57,356 bases of DNA from Chloroflexota bacterium (GCA_902810755.1 CADDYT010000020.1:1-57356), one strand, 5' to 3'. Counted from the first letter of the stretch, positions 35,697 to 44,823 are shown. A program made the numbers and translations. Notes: a model not told the origin generated them from the letters alone.

Positions 35697-38327
35697 TTAC
35701 GGCTCAACCAGCAACCGCCGCAGTACCTTGCCAACGATGTTTTTGGGCAGTTCGGAGCGAAATTCGATCTGCCGGGGAACTTTGTAGGCGTCGAGACGCT
35801 CGCGGCAGAGGGCGAGCAGTTCCTCGGCGCTGGCCTTTTCGCCGCGTTTGAGGACGACGACGGCTTTGATAAAGGGCGAAGCAGCTTCTGAGCCGTTGCC
35901 GTCGGGGGCAGGCGTGCTGACGACGGCGGCCTCCAGCACTTTGGGGTGTTCGTACAGCACCTCTTCAACGTCGCGGGGGTAGACATTGTAGGGGCCGGAG
36001 AGGATGATGTCTTTTTTGCGCTCGATAATGGAGAAGAAGCCGTCTTCGTCCATCACGGCCAGGTCGCCGGTGTGCAACCAGCCGTCTTTGAGCGTCTGGG
36101 CCGTTTCGGCTGGCATGTTCCAGTAGCCCTGCATAACCTGCGGGCCGCGAATGAGCAGTTCGCCGACCTCGCCGGGCGGCAATGGCTCGCCAGTCTTCCA
36201 GTCGACGACGCGGGCATTGGTGCCGGGCAAAGGGATGCCGATACTGCCAACGTGACGCTCGCCCTTGAGCGGGTTGGCGTGCGTGACCGGCGAGGCTTCG
36301 GTCAGGCCGTAGCCCTCGACGAGCCGCCCGCGCGTGAGCTTTTCAAAGGCTTCCTGCACCTCGACGGGCAGGGGGGCGGAGCCGCTAACGCAGGTGCGAA
36401 TGGAGCCAACGCCATAGGAGCGCACGTGGGGATAGTTGGCAATGGCGAGATAGAGCGACGGGATGCCGGGAAAGATACTGGGATGGGAGTGCTTGATGGC
36501 TTTGAGCAACTCATCGATGCGAGCAGTGGGCAGCAGCACGATGGAGGCGGCAAGAGATACCGGCAGGTTGAGACAATCGGTCACGCCGTAGGAGTGGGAG
36601 AGCGGCAGAACGCAGAGAACCACCTCGCGCCCGCGCCGGGCATCGGGTATCCAGTGGCGCACCTGAGAGACATTTATCATCAGGTTGCCGTGAGTGAGCA
36701 TGACGCCTTTCGGGCTGTCGGTCGTGCCGGAAGTATATTGCAAAATGGCGAGGTCGCGCGACGTTGCGCCGCTTTCCAGCACTGTAGCAGGTTGGCGGCG
36801 CACAAGTGGCTGAAATGCGTGTTCCTGTCGTGATTTCGAAGCGACAGATGCGACAGGGATGGGCGGCAAACTTTCTGGCGCTGCTCCATTGCTGTTCTCT
36901 TGTGGCTGCGCGCCTGGCGTATCAGGTGACCTACCATCAACCAGGCTTGCCAGCAGCACGCGCTGGCGAAGGGGCAGGTATTCGCGCACGTCGGTATAAA
37001 TCACCTGCTCAATCTGTGTGTTGGCGCAGATACACTCGATGCGGTCGCGGTAGGAGTTGAGTGTGAGCAGGACACGCGCGCCGGAATCGCGCATCTGGTA
37101 GGCGATCTCCTCTTCGTTGGAAAGCGGGCTGCCGAGGACAGGGACGCCGCCAGCTTTGAGCGTGCCATAAAAGGCAATGACGAACTGCGGAATATTGGGC
37201 AGGACAACGGCCACGCGGTCTCCCCTGTTCAGCCCCAGGTTTCTCAGGGCATGGGCAAAGCGATTGCTCAGCGAGTCCAGTTCGCGATAGCTGATCTGCT
37301 GGCCGAAGAAGTGCAGGGCGGTGCGCTGTGGAAAATCCTGCGCGGCATCGCTCAGCATCTCGTGCAGCAGTTGCTTCGGCAGGGGAAGCTGTTCCGGCAC
37401 ATCACGGTCGTAGTATTGCAACCAGGGCATCTCGGCCAGGCGAGTTGCCGGCGTCTGACGAGCCTCCACCATGCCGGTGCCGGTTTCGTGTGTATGGTCG
37501 CCGGGATGGAAGTTGCTGAGAAAGCTGACCGCTTCCTTTGCGCTTTTCTGCTTCGGCTCAATGAAACGGCGAATGGCGCGGTTGACAGCATCGGGCCGCT
37601 CAAGCTGCACGAGATGAGCAGAGACGGGGATGACGACGTTGTGCGCGCCGGGGATGCTGCGCGCGACATCCTCGTAGTGCTGGCGCATGAAAACGGTGTC
37701 GCGCTGCCCCAGCACCACCAGTGTGGGAACGCGCAGCAGTTGCAGCCGTTCGTCGCCGCGCCAGGGAGCCATCACACGATCATGCATCCGGCTGAGCGTG
37801 CGCTGCGAGGCAAACAGGGCAACACGTATGCGTTTCGCGATGCCGGTGAATAGCGGGTCGGGAATGCGCATCAACCTGCGCAGAACAGGGCGGATAATGA
37901 AGCGCGAAGGGACGCCGAGTAAGACGAGTTCGCTCACGTCTTCGGGATGGCGCAAGGCGTACTCGGTGGCAACCGCGCCGCCGAAGGAGTGGGCAATGAG
38001 CGCGAAGGGACGTTGCACCTGCAAGGCGTCAAGCACGGTATCCAGATCATCCACCAGCCCTTCCATGCTCATGGGCAGCGCGGAAGGGTCGTCGCTGTGG
38101 CCGTGACCGCGCAGGTCAGGGGCCACGACGCGCATGGTCTGGCCGAAGAAACGCAGCTGGTAGAGCCACTGCAGCGCGCTGCCGCCATAGCCATGCACCA
38201 GCACCAGCGTGCGCGTCGCCCCCTCCGGCTGGATATCGATGACGCTCAGGCGGCGCAGCGTGCGTTCTGGCCCCTGTCCGCCCGGAACATAGACGGTGCG
38301 GCGGTACAATTCCACGTCCAGAGCCAT
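35697..38327 (-). CDS. Fusion of alpha/beta-hydrolase and acyl-CoA ligase (ANL)
   Basis: The 876-residue protein joins two enzymes. Residues about 38-255 are an alpha/beta-hydrolase with LVLVHGYGGS, nucleophile Ser114 in AHSFGG, Asp210 in GQRD and His238 in SAHL. Residues about 300-876 are an adenylating acyl-CoA ligase: YTSGTTDSPKG is the phosphate loop, GYGLTEASP and GWLHTGDL follow, and PKNIVGKVLRR carries the catalytic lysine. A polar insert of about 60 residues precedes the phosphate loop. Together they could release an acid from an ester or thioester and activate it. The ATG at 38327 has GGGAG eight bases upstream; a longer frame upstream is not protein-like. Confidence 0.87.
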   Translation of the reverse strand: MALDVELYRRTVYVPGGQGPERTLRRLSVIDIQPEGATRTLVLVHGYGGSALQWLYQLRFFGQTMRVVAPDLRGHGHSDDPSALPMSMEGLVDDLDTVLDALQVQRPFALIAHSFGGAVATEYALRHPEDVSELVLLGVPSRFIIRPVLRRLMRIPDPLFTGIAKRIRVALFASQRTLSRMHDRVMAPWRGDERLQLLRVPTLVVLGQRDTVFMRQHYEDVARSIPGAHNVVIPVSAHLVQLERPDAVNRAIRRFIEPKQKSAKEAVSFLSNFHPGDHTHETGTGMVEARQTPATRLAEMPWLQYYDRDVPEQLPLPKQLLHEMLSDAAQDFPQRTALHFFGQQISYRELDSLSNRFAHALRNLGLNRGDRVAVVLPNIPQFVIAFYGTLKAGGVPVLGSPLSNEEEIAYQMRDSGARVLLTLNSYRDRIECICANTQIEQVIYTDVREYLPLRQRVLLASLVDGRSPDTPGAQPQENSNGAAPESLPPIPVASVASKSRQEHAFQPLVRRQPATVLESGATSRDLAILQYTSGTTDSPKGVMLTHGNLMINVSQVRHWIPDARRGREVVLCVLPLSHSYGVTDCLNLPVSLAASIVLLPTARIDELLKAIKHSHPSIFPGIPSLYLAIANYPHVRSYGVGSIRTCVSGSAPLPVEVQEAFEKLTRGRLVEGYGLTEASPVTHANPLKGERHVGSIGIPLPGTNARVVDWKTGEPLPPGEVGELLIRGPQVMQGYWNMPAETAQTLKDGWLHTGDLAVMDEDGFFSIIERKKDIILSGPYNVYPRDVEEVLYEHPKVLEAAVVSTPAPDGNGSEAASPFIKAVVVLKRGEKASAEELLALCRERLDAYKVPRQIEFRSELPKNIVGKVLRRLLVEP

Positions 38328-38404
38328 AGCATCTCTCCCGAAACAACATAGTACAACGAGAGTACCCTCGTGTTTTTGCACGGAAGTTATCTCTGCCACA
38401 ATAT

Positions 38405-38600
38405 TGTACCATACGATCTGACACTCCCCAACCTCAAGGCGTGGGGGTTCTTCCTTCACCCAACTCGCTTGCTGCTACGCCGTTTGGCAGCGGCAGGAGA
38501 GGCGATCTATCCAGAAGCATTTTGCCACACAAGGTTGCTGGTTCCCGTGTACCCCACAGCACCATTGGAAAAGGATTGGAGCGCAAGATGCAGGATGTTC
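38405..38600 (-). mobile_element. Remnant end of an IS200/IS605 (IS1341-type) element
   Basis: CCCCAACCTCAAGGCGTGGGG near 38427 is the hairpin seen at the ends of tnpB-type elements, flanked by CTGACACT and TTCACCC. The adjoining 150 bases on the minus strand read like a decayed tnpB C-terminus with stops. No intact gene remains. The stretch 38600-38796 shows nothing more. Confidence 0.45.
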
Positions 38601-38796
38601 AACTAAGGTGGCCCAGGTTGTCAAAAACAGAAAAATGGGCGAAAATAAGAGTTACTTCCTCTTTTCCAGATACTAGAGCGATGTACGTAAGGAATGAGCA
38701 TTGTGACAAAATTGAACGCACGCAGCGGCGCTACCTCAATTTGTCCCCAGGCCTGGGCGTTTGGCACACTGCTGGAGTGCCAGCACAAGCAGGATC

Positions 38797-39498
38797 TCAA
38801 TGGAACACACTCAACAACAGCCAGGGTTCGAGGACGAGATCCGTCAAGGTATGACTGATGATGACCGGTGTCAGACTGCGTCTGCCGACCAGATACGTGA
38901 TTGCCAGCGCGATCCCCAGCAGAAAAGTCAGGCCCTGGGCCGCCAGCGCGGCTTCGAGACCAGCGAAGCCATAAAAGTGGACGAGACCAAACAGCAGACC
39001 ACTCAGCAAGGTCTGGACGACCCGACCATAGCCCATCTCTGCCAGACTGGTCATCACATAGCCGCGGAAGAGCGTCTCCTCGACCACCCCCGCCACTAGC
39101 GCCGTTGCAATGGCAACCAGTTTGAGCCAGGAGAATTCGAGCAGGTGCTGACCCAGATGCAGACTGAAGACCGTCCATCCACTGTAGAACACCGCGACGA
39201 CGACCCCTAGGGCAACGGCCTGCCACGTCGTTACTCGCCCCAGTCCAAGATCACGCAACGTTCTCCCGCGTCTCTGCAACCGCCAGGCCAGTAGCCCCAG
39301 AGCAACCAGTTCCCCGATCGCTGCACCGATGAGAAAGGCCGCAACCCGATTGACAGGCGACTTTGCCCACCCGGCGGCGATGACGAAAGCCAAAGCTCCA
39401 TAGGTGAATGCACCAACAGGGACCAGGGCCAGCAAAAGGGTACTGATCAAGCGCCCCCAGGTCTCTCGCTTTGAGCCAGGAGTTCCCGCTAAGTTCAT
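38797..39498 (-). CDS. CPBP-family intramembrane metalloprotease
   Basis: A 233-residue membrane protein with about seven helices. The CPBP/Rce1 catalytic residues are present: EETLFRG (Glu140, Glu141, Arg145), FGLVH (His174) and the late ISHTLTD histidine. Members cleave prenylated or other membrane substrates, or protect against bacteriocins. The ATG at 39498 has CAGGAGG six bases upstream; an upstream frame to 39561 is less likely. It stands alone among mobile-element relics. Confidence 0.88.
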   Translation of the reverse strand: MNLAGTPGSKRETWGRLISTLLLALVPVGAFTYGALAFVIAAGWAKSPVNRVAAFLIGAAIGELVALGLLAWRLQRRGRTLRDLGLGRVTTWQAVALGVVVAVFYSGWTVFSLHLGQHLLEFSWLKLVAIATALVAGVVEETLFRGYVMTSLAEMGYGRVVQTLLSGLLFGLVHFYGFAGLEAALAAQGLTFLLGIALAITYLVGRRSLTPVIISHTLTDLVLEPWLLLSVFH

Positions 39499-39763
39499 AC
39501 GTCTGCCTCCTGGTTGATGTAATGGATTTGAGTCATAAACGTCTCCCTTGTTTCTTCTCACATCTGTTGCGCATCCCGTGGGTCACACACTTCCACCGTG
39601 CCAGGAGCGGTGTTCAAAACGCGCACAGTTTCCCGCACGCTGGATCTGCTGAGCGGTCCAAGCGTTCCACGAGCTGCTGGTATTCTTCCTGCTCCTGTTG
39701 CATTTCATAGTCCCTGACCACGCTACTCAGACGCCTTGACACTATTGATGCAGCGTGTGGCGG

Positions 39764-40345
39764 TCATGAGCGCGCGACCAGGAGATCAGCATCTTCTCCT
39801 ATTGATCCTTTGCGAAAATACACCGAAGCCGGACACTGGTAATCGAGTGCCTGATGAGGACGTTCAAAGTTATAGAATTCGAAATAGCGCGTTAAGGACT
39901 GCCGGGCCTTACAGGGTGAGACGTAGTCATGGAGATAGACCTCTTCCTTGACGGTGCGACTCACCCGCTCCGTAAAAATATCGTCTAATGCTCGTCCTTT
40001 GCCATCCATGCTGATCTGCACGTGGGCATCCAGTAAGAGTTGGCAATACTGCGGACCGGTAAAGTGGCTGCCTCGATCGCTATTCCAGATCAACGGCACG
40101 GCCTGCCCGCGCGTTGCGCAGCAGTGAGTACAAAAGGCTACGGATACACCTCCTCTTTCTGATTGCGCTTACTCAGATTTGGCGCGAGATAAATCGCCGC
40201 GATGTCCATCTCGCTCATATATCGTCCTACCGTTTTTCGGTTGACGCTCATCCCTTCTTGTTGTAACTGCGCGGCGATTTTCCGCGCGCCATAAAAGAGA
40301 TATTGCGTATAGAGTTCATCAATACGATGTTTCTTTCAGCCTCCT
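39764..40345 (-). pseudogene. IS3-family transposase, internally deleted
   Basis: The high-coordinate part (about 40345-40147) reads HRIDELYTQYLFYGARKIAA... to LAPNLSKRNQKEEVYP, the start of an IS3 OrfB. The low-coordinate part (39764-40132) reads FCTHCCATRGQAVPLIWNSD to the end, with RGSHFTGPQY and FYNFERPHQALDY. They are in different frames and the first part of the integrase core, with the first catalytic aspartate, is missing. OrfA is absent. TGGCCCTAAGAATCTAGAC near 40372 on the minus strand may be the left terminal repeat. The element is dead. Confidence 0.8.
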
Positions 40346-40410
40346 TCTGTGTCTAGATTCTTAGGGCCAGTCTATCACACAACCCAATCAGCCAGAGCGG
40401 TCGGCCCATT

Positions 40411-40440
40411 CATCCCCCACTTAAAAGACGAGGGCTTTCT
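40411..40440. mobile_element. Possible IS200/IS605-type end relic
   Basis: CATCCCCCACTTAAAAGACGAGGGC is like the short end hairpins of tnpB elements. No coding part is adjacent. It lies just after the IS3 remnant. Confidence 0.25.
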
Positions 40441-40490
40441 GGGCCGTTCGTTGTAAGACCCACAGGACGGGCAGGGGGCCTGCGATAGAT

Positions 40491-41327
40491 TTACGCTTCG
40501 GCTTCCTCAGCTTGCTCGTTCATCGCCTCTTCCTTTTTCGGGATGTAGAGTTTGATGCGGCGGAAGCCCTCGGCGTGTTGCATGTTGAGACCCTTTTTCT
40601 CTCTGGCCTCTTTTGCCGTCCCCTCGCTCCACCTGCGCAGGCGTTCGGTCATATCCGCGTCTGGCCCGAACTGGGAGACGTGGCATTTCAGGCCCTTTGC
40701 CTTCAGATCAATGGTCTCGCTGACATCGATATAGGTGTTCACTTTTGTGCTGCCCCAGAGGTAGAGTTCGTGGGGGCGGTAGGGCAGAAAGCCCTCGGCC
40801 AGCAGTTCGCGGTAGGAACGGGGATTACCGGCGGCAGGAAAGATAGCATCCAGCACAATATTGCCCGTCGCGCGGTGGTCGGGATGATTGATGTAAGCCG
40901 TCTCTTCCGGCTGCTCGTCGGGATCGGGGGCGAAGATGTGCCGCTCTGGATCATGGGTGAAGACGACGCGCGGGCGATATTTGCGGATGAGCCGCACAAC
41001 AGCCTTACGCGCCTCCTCGTTATTGGTCAGGTGTCCATCGTGGAAACGCAGGAATTCTACTGCCTGCACGCCCAGCACTTCGGCGGCGGCGCGCTGCTCC
41101 TGCTCGCGTTGCAGCATGAGATCGGTGTCGACCAGACCGGGAACTTCGCTGCCTTCGGCTCCGTCGGTCATAATGACCCAGACAATTTTTTTGCCCTGCT
41201 TCGCCCACAGGGCGCTGGTGGCGGCTGCGGCGAAATCTGCATCATCGGGATGCGCTCCCACGACCATTGCCTCAAAATCGGGTTCAGTCACCATCTGCAC
41301 GGCGCCGGGAGCTTCTTTATAAGCCAT
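40491..41327 (-). CDS. PIG-L (LmbE) family zinc deacetylase
   Basis: A 278-residue deacetylase-like protein. The zinc motif is GAHPDDADF near residue 30 and the third ligand is in NHPDHRATG near residue 148. Relatives remove N-acetyl groups from GlcNAc conjugates in bacillithiol, mycothiol or antibiotic pathways. The C-terminal part (ADMTERLRRWSEGTAKEA) resembles the group that includes BshB-like proteins, but no partner gene is near. The ATG at 41327 is the first in frame; one at residue 12 is possible. Confidence 0.85.
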   Translation of the reverse strand: MAYKEAPGAVQMVTEPDFEAMVVGAHPDDADFAAAATSALWAKQGKKIVWVIMTDGAEGSEVPGLVDTDLMLQREQEQRAAAEVLGVQAVEFLRFHDGHLTNNEEARKAVVRLIRKYRPRVVFTHDPERHIFAPDPDEQPEETAYINHPDHRATGNIVLDAIFPAAGNPRSYRELLAEGFLPYRPHELYLWGSTKVNTYIDVSETIDLKAKGLKCHVSQFGPDADMTERLRRWSEGTAKEAREKKGLNMQHAEGFRRIKLYIPKKEEAMNEQAEEAEA

Positions 41328-41449
41328 ACGGTAAAACCTCTTTTCAATAGATGTACTCGAACCAACCAGATCGGTAAGCGGACTGGTTCTTCATAGGTGC
41401 GATATAGAAAGTTCGTTCACTATAGCATAGGATGAAAGTCTGGCGGGTG

Positions 41450-42220
41450 TCAAGTTTGTATGACCTTTTCAAAGGCGGCGATCACTTCCTGTGCCGAAAC
41501 GGCGCGGCCTGCCAGGCTGTCCAGTCCGACAGCGCGCTCGCGCAGCCCTTCACGCAGGATGGCCTGCTCTTCGGGCGTGTGTCCCAGCAGTTGCGCCAGC
41601 GTTTCGGTTTCCCGGCGCAGCAACACACCTGCCTGTAAGAGGCAGCCAGCACGGCGGCGCACCATATCCAGCCCGACCACTTTGCGCTGCCCCCGCCCCG
41701 CGACGACTTCATAGGGGGAGAGCGAGCCGTAGCAGGCGCGGCGCAGGATGACCTCGCGCTGCGCGGTCTCCGGCTGCTTAAGCAAGGCCCGCTGTTCGTG
41801 CGCCTCGGCCACCGGTACGCTGCGTGTCTCCAGGCCCAGTTCCCGCAAGGCAGCGACCCAGGCTTCACCAAACCAGCGATAGGACTCTACGATATCGGCC
41901 AGAATCAAGGGATGGCCTGCCGGTAGCAAAACATCCAGGCTGAGCAGGTGGGGGCCGACCAGCACGGCAGTTCCCCCGGCCTTGCGACGATAGACAGGCA
42001 GCGAGTATGCCGCCAGAGCCTCTGCGTTGAGAACGCCGGGCTTCTGCGAAAAGCCCAGCACCAGCCCCGGACGTTCGGCCTGCGACCAGTAGAGCGTGGC
42101 GGGTACGCCCGGTGCGGCTTCGGCCAGCAGCGATTCGCTCCGCTCGATATGCTGCTGCTGGTCCGCGATGCTGAGCGAGTAGATGCGCCAGCTAGTCGGT
42201 GAGTAGGTCGGCTGCTGCAA
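41450..42220 (-). CDS. Lipoate-protein ligase A / octanoyltransferase-like
   Basis: A 256-residue member of the biotin/lipoate ligase fold. Key segments are LVLGFSQKPGVLN, the RRKAGGTAVL loop (equivalent to the RRxSGGGAV loop of LplA), and KVVGLDMVRRRAG, which holds the lysine of the acyl-adenylate site. It may scavenge lipoate or transfer octanoate onto lipoyl domains. Its first 29 bases overlap the end of the MFS gene, so the two are translationally linked, an odd pairing. Confidence 0.8.
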   Translation of the reverse strand: MQQPTYSPTSWRIYSLSIADQQQHIERSESLLAEAAPGVPATLYWSQAERPGLVLGFSQKPGVLNAEALAAYSLPVYRRKAGGTAVLVGPHLLSLDVLLPAGHPLILADIVESYRWFGEAWVAALRELGLETRSVPVAEAHEQRALLKQPETAQREVILRRACYGSLSPYEVVAGRGQRKVVGLDMVRRRAGCLLQAGVLLRRETETLAQLLGHTPEEQAILREGLRERAVGLDSLAGRAVSAQEVIAAFEKVIQT

Positions 42221-43532
42221 GGCTTTTCTCCGCCGGTTTGCGATAGAACCAGCCGCCGATGGCTGCGGCCAGGCTAATCAGTGCATCGATAAGCAGGGCG
42301 ATGGGCGCGCCAAAGAAGTGGGCGAGACCGCCGGTAAAGAGATTGCCAAGCGGTGTCGTCCCGGCAAAGACCAGCATGTAGGCGCTCATCACGCGACCGC
42401 GCAGACGATCTGGCGCAACGGTTTGCAGGGTGGTATTGGAGATCGCTGAAAACATGATCTGCGCGAAACCGACCGCCGCGATCAGCGCCAGCGAGAGGAG
42501 ATACCACTGCGAGATGGCGAACAGAGCCTCGAAGACGCAGAAAGCGGTCGCGCCCACCAGCAACTGCGCAATGCTGGGCCGGTTATTGCCCCACGCCAGC
42601 CAGAGCGCCGCAATCAGCGAACCGATGCCAAAGGCTGACGAAATGAAGCCGAAGCCCACCGCGCCAACATGCAGCACGTCGGTGGCAAAAAGCGGCAGCA
42701 CAACGTTAAAGTTGATGCCGAAGAGGGAGACGACGCCCATCACGGCAATAATAAGCAGAATCGAGGGCGTGCGCCAGGAATAGACCAGCCCTTCGCGCAG
42801 GCTTTCCAGCGTGCGCGGCCTCGCGATGGCCCCTCCTTCGATAGCTTTCAGATTGCTGGCGCGTCCATGCAGTTGCTTCATATCGATCATGGCCAGACCG
42901 ATGATGACGGCGATGAAGCTGAGGGCGTTCAGCAGGAAGAGCGGGGCAACACCCAGCCAGGCGATGAGAATGCCGCCGATGCCGGGGCCGATGATACGCG
43001 CCATGTTGAAGAGTGACGAGTTCAGGGCGATAGCGTTGGGCAGGTCAGCGCGGCCCACCATCTCGACGACGAATGCCTGTCGTGTAGGCATATCCAGCGC
43101 GTTGGTAATGCCGAGCAGCAGAGCCAGAATCATCACGTGCCAGATGCGTACCTCGCCCGTTGCCACCAGTATCCAGAGGATAAACGCCTGAATCATGGCC
43201 GACGATTGCGTGAATATAAGGACGCTACGTTTGGGCAGGCGGTCTGCCAGCACGCCACCGAAGAGCGCGAAGAACATCACAGGCAGAAATTGCAGCGCAC
43301 CCACCAGGCCAAGCCACCACGCGCTGTGCGTCAGCTCCAGTACCAGCCAGGCCTGCGCCGTTGTTTGCATCCAGGTACCGATCAGGGAAATAAGCTGACC
43401 AAACCAGAAGAGGCGAAAATTGCGATGGCGCAGGGCCACAAAAGCGCGCAGCAGGCCCTTCGCCTGCTGTGTCTCATCACTGACCGCAATCGTTACTTGC
43501 GATCTCTGTTGACTTCCAGGTAATGTTTGCAT
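42192..43532 (-). CDS. MFS transporter, EntS-like (MFS_3)
   Basis: A 446-residue 12-helix transporter. FVALRHRNFRLFWFGQLISL marks helix 1, GGVLADRLPKRSVL is the loop 2-3 signature, and TLQTVAPDRLRGRVMSAYML is typical of the MFS_3 exporters. The likely role is drug or metabolite export. The upstream merR gene is 42 bases away on the same strand, which suggests it is a regulated efflux pump. Its end overlaps the lipoate-ligase-like gene. Confidence 0.88.
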   Translation of the reverse strand: MQTLPGSQQRSQVTIAVSDETQQAKGLLRAFVALRHRNFRLFWFGQLISLIGTWMQTTAQAWLVLELTHSAWWLGLVGALQFLPVMFFALFGGVLADRLPKRSVLIFTQSSAMIQAFILWILVATGEVRIWHVMILALLLGITNALDMPTRQAFVVEMVGRADLPNAIALNSSLFNMARIIGPGIGGILIAWLGVAPLFLLNALSFIAVIIGLAMIDMKQLHGRASNLKAIEGGAIARPRTLESLREGLVYSWRTPSILLIIAVMGVVSLFGINFNVVLPLFATDVLHVGAVGFGFISSAFGIGSLIAALWLAWGNNRPSIAQLLVGATAFCVFEALFAISQWYLLSLALIAAVGFAQIMFSAISNTTLQTVAPDRLRGRVMSAYMLVFAGTTPLGNLFTGGLAHFFGAPIALLIDALISLAAAIGGWFYRKPAEKSLAAADLLTD

Positions 43533-43574
43533 AAAACAAGAAATCCCATCTGATTACAGCATATGAAAGATCAG

Positions 43575-44066
43575 TTATTGTTCGTTTTCCGTAGAAGCTT
43601 TCACAGTTAAAAGTTTCTGACGTGTCTGCCTGTGGCGTTCGAGTTTTTCCAGCAAGGGTTGGCGCATCTGCTCCAGCCCCTCGATTTTCTGCTCGATGAG
43701 GCGCAGTTGTTTCTGGATCAGTTCATCCGAGCGATCTAACTGCGCCAGTTTGGCCGCGACCTCGGTGGCATGTTGATATGCCTCCTTGATCTGCCCGCGC
43801 TCGTCATCGGCTTCCAGCATCTCGCGAATATCGCTGAGGGAGAAGCCGAGCAGCTCGCGCAACTTCTTAATGTGTTCAATGCGCTGAACATCTGCCTCGC
43901 TATATTGCCGATAGTTGCCCTCCGTCCGTTCGGTGGGCGGTAACAGCCCGACCTCTTCGTAATAGCGCAGCGTGCGCTTGGTCAACCCTGTGCGTGTCGC
44001 CACCTGCTCAATTGTATACACCTTGCCCGCATCTGCATGCACCGGATCAGCGCCGACCATCATCAT
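43575..44066 (-). CDS. MerR-family transcriptional regulator
   Basis: A 163-residue regulator. The DNA-binding domain is YTIEQVATRTGLTKRTLRYYEEVGLL with the wing NYRQYSEADVQRI, followed by a long dimerisation coiled coil and a short C-terminal region without metal cysteines, so it more likely senses an organic molecule. The ATG at 44066 is preceded by AAAGGAG; ATG codons at 44063 and 44060 are also possible. Upstream lies a good promoter on the minus strand (44124-44152). It probably controls the MFS gene behind it and itself. Confidence 0.9.
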   Translation of the reverse strand: MMMVGADPVHADAGKVYTIEQVATRTGLTKRTLRYYEEVGLLPPTERTEGNYRQYSEADVQRIEHIKKLRELLGFSLSDIREMLEADDERGQIKEAYQHATEVAAKLAQLDRSDELIQKQLRLIEQKIEGLEQMRQPLLEKLERHRQTRQKLLTVKASTENEQ

Positions 44067-44123
44067 TCTTCTCCTTTGAAACAAGCGGACATCACACTTT
44101 CTCTGCCTACAAGCTTTGTCTTT

Positions 44124-44152
44124 AGTATATCAAAGATTAACGTTTACGTCAA
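44124..44152 (-). promoter_or_regulatory. Promoter of the merR-MFS operon
   Basis: On the minus strand TTGACG (44147-44152) and TATACT (44124-44129) are 17 bases apart. The spacer contains a repeated ACGT core (ACGTAAACGT). MerR activators usually act on 19-20 base spacers, so here the regulator may repress or use another site. Confidence 0.75.
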
Positions 44153-44264
44153 TGTTAGTATGGAATATGAGAACTATGTATACGCTTCTCTGCGGTGGTC
44201 CCACCTTCTCACGGAAGGACGATCATCCATTTTCAGACGATAGCGCACAGAGAGCGGCAGAGTC

Positions 44265-44325
44265 TTGTTATTTATTTGCATTTATGCTACTATCTTAATA
44301 ACGCAAATATTGTTGAAACGCAAAT
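44265..44325 (+). promoter_or_regulatory. Promoter and operator of the marR-kinase operon
   Basis: TTGTTA (44265-44270) and TACTAT (44288-44293, with TG extension) are 17 bases apart. Two direct copies of AACGCAAAT (44300-44308 and 44317-44325) cover the start site and a third, inverted half site ATTTGC is at 44274-44279. This looks like an autoregulatory site for the MarR-type product. Confidence 0.65.
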
Positions 44326-44343
44326 TCTGGGAGGGTACAGGGA

Positions 44344-44823
44344 ATTACGCACAGCGATCGTGAGACCATTGCGCGCAGCATCGGCCAGTTTCGGCGGGCC
44401 ATCGTGCGCGAGTTCATCTTTAATATTTTGCACACGTTCGGAAACTTCGACTTCTCGCTGCCTCAGTTAGGCACGTTGCTCCTGCTCGATAGAGAAGGCG
44501 AACTGACGATCAAGCAGATGAGCGAGATACTGGGACGCTCGACGTCGGCCACCAGTCGTCTGCTTGACCAGTTAGTCGAGCGCCGGCTGATCAGCCGACA
44601 CGAGGACGAACACGACCGGCGGGTGAAGCGTGTGGCAATTACCGATAGTGGCCGCGCACTGATCGCCGTGCTTGAGCGGCAGCGTGCGGACGCGCAGATA
44701 ACCGTCATGGAATATCTCTCGGCAGAGGAGCAGGCGATTGTCACACAGGCGATGATCCTGCTGGCCGAAGCTGGTGAGAGAAGGAGGCAGCATGAGCATC
44801 CAGAGTCAGGCCCAGGAGAATAG
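44344..44823 (+). CDS. MarR-family regulator, probable ATT start
   Basis: A winged-helix regulator of about 159 residues. The reading helix region LTIKQMSEILGRSTSATSRLLDQL and wing HDRRVKRVAI are typical MarR. The first ATG/GTG/TTG in frame is GTG at 44404, but that omits the first dimerisation helix and lacks a ribosome site. GGGAGG (44329-44334) is nine bases before the ATT at 44344, whose frame gives THSDRETIARSIGQFRRAIV joined directly to the rest. I therefore prefer ATT as the start. The next gene begins within its last 32 bases. Confidence 0.75.
   Translation: MTHSDRETIARSIGQFRRAIVREFIFNILHTFGNFDFSLPQLGTLLLLDREGELTIKQMSEILGRSTSATSRLLDQLVERRLISRHEDEHDRRVKRVAITDSGRALIAVLERQRADAQITVMEYLSAEEQAIVTQAMILLAEAGERRRQHEHPESGPGE

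Noticed and set aside
39562..39763. Short minus-strand frame reading RRLSSVVRDYEMQQEQ
   Set aside because: It slightly resembles the tail of an IS5-type transposase (RRLxRDYE) but is too short and lacks any other support.
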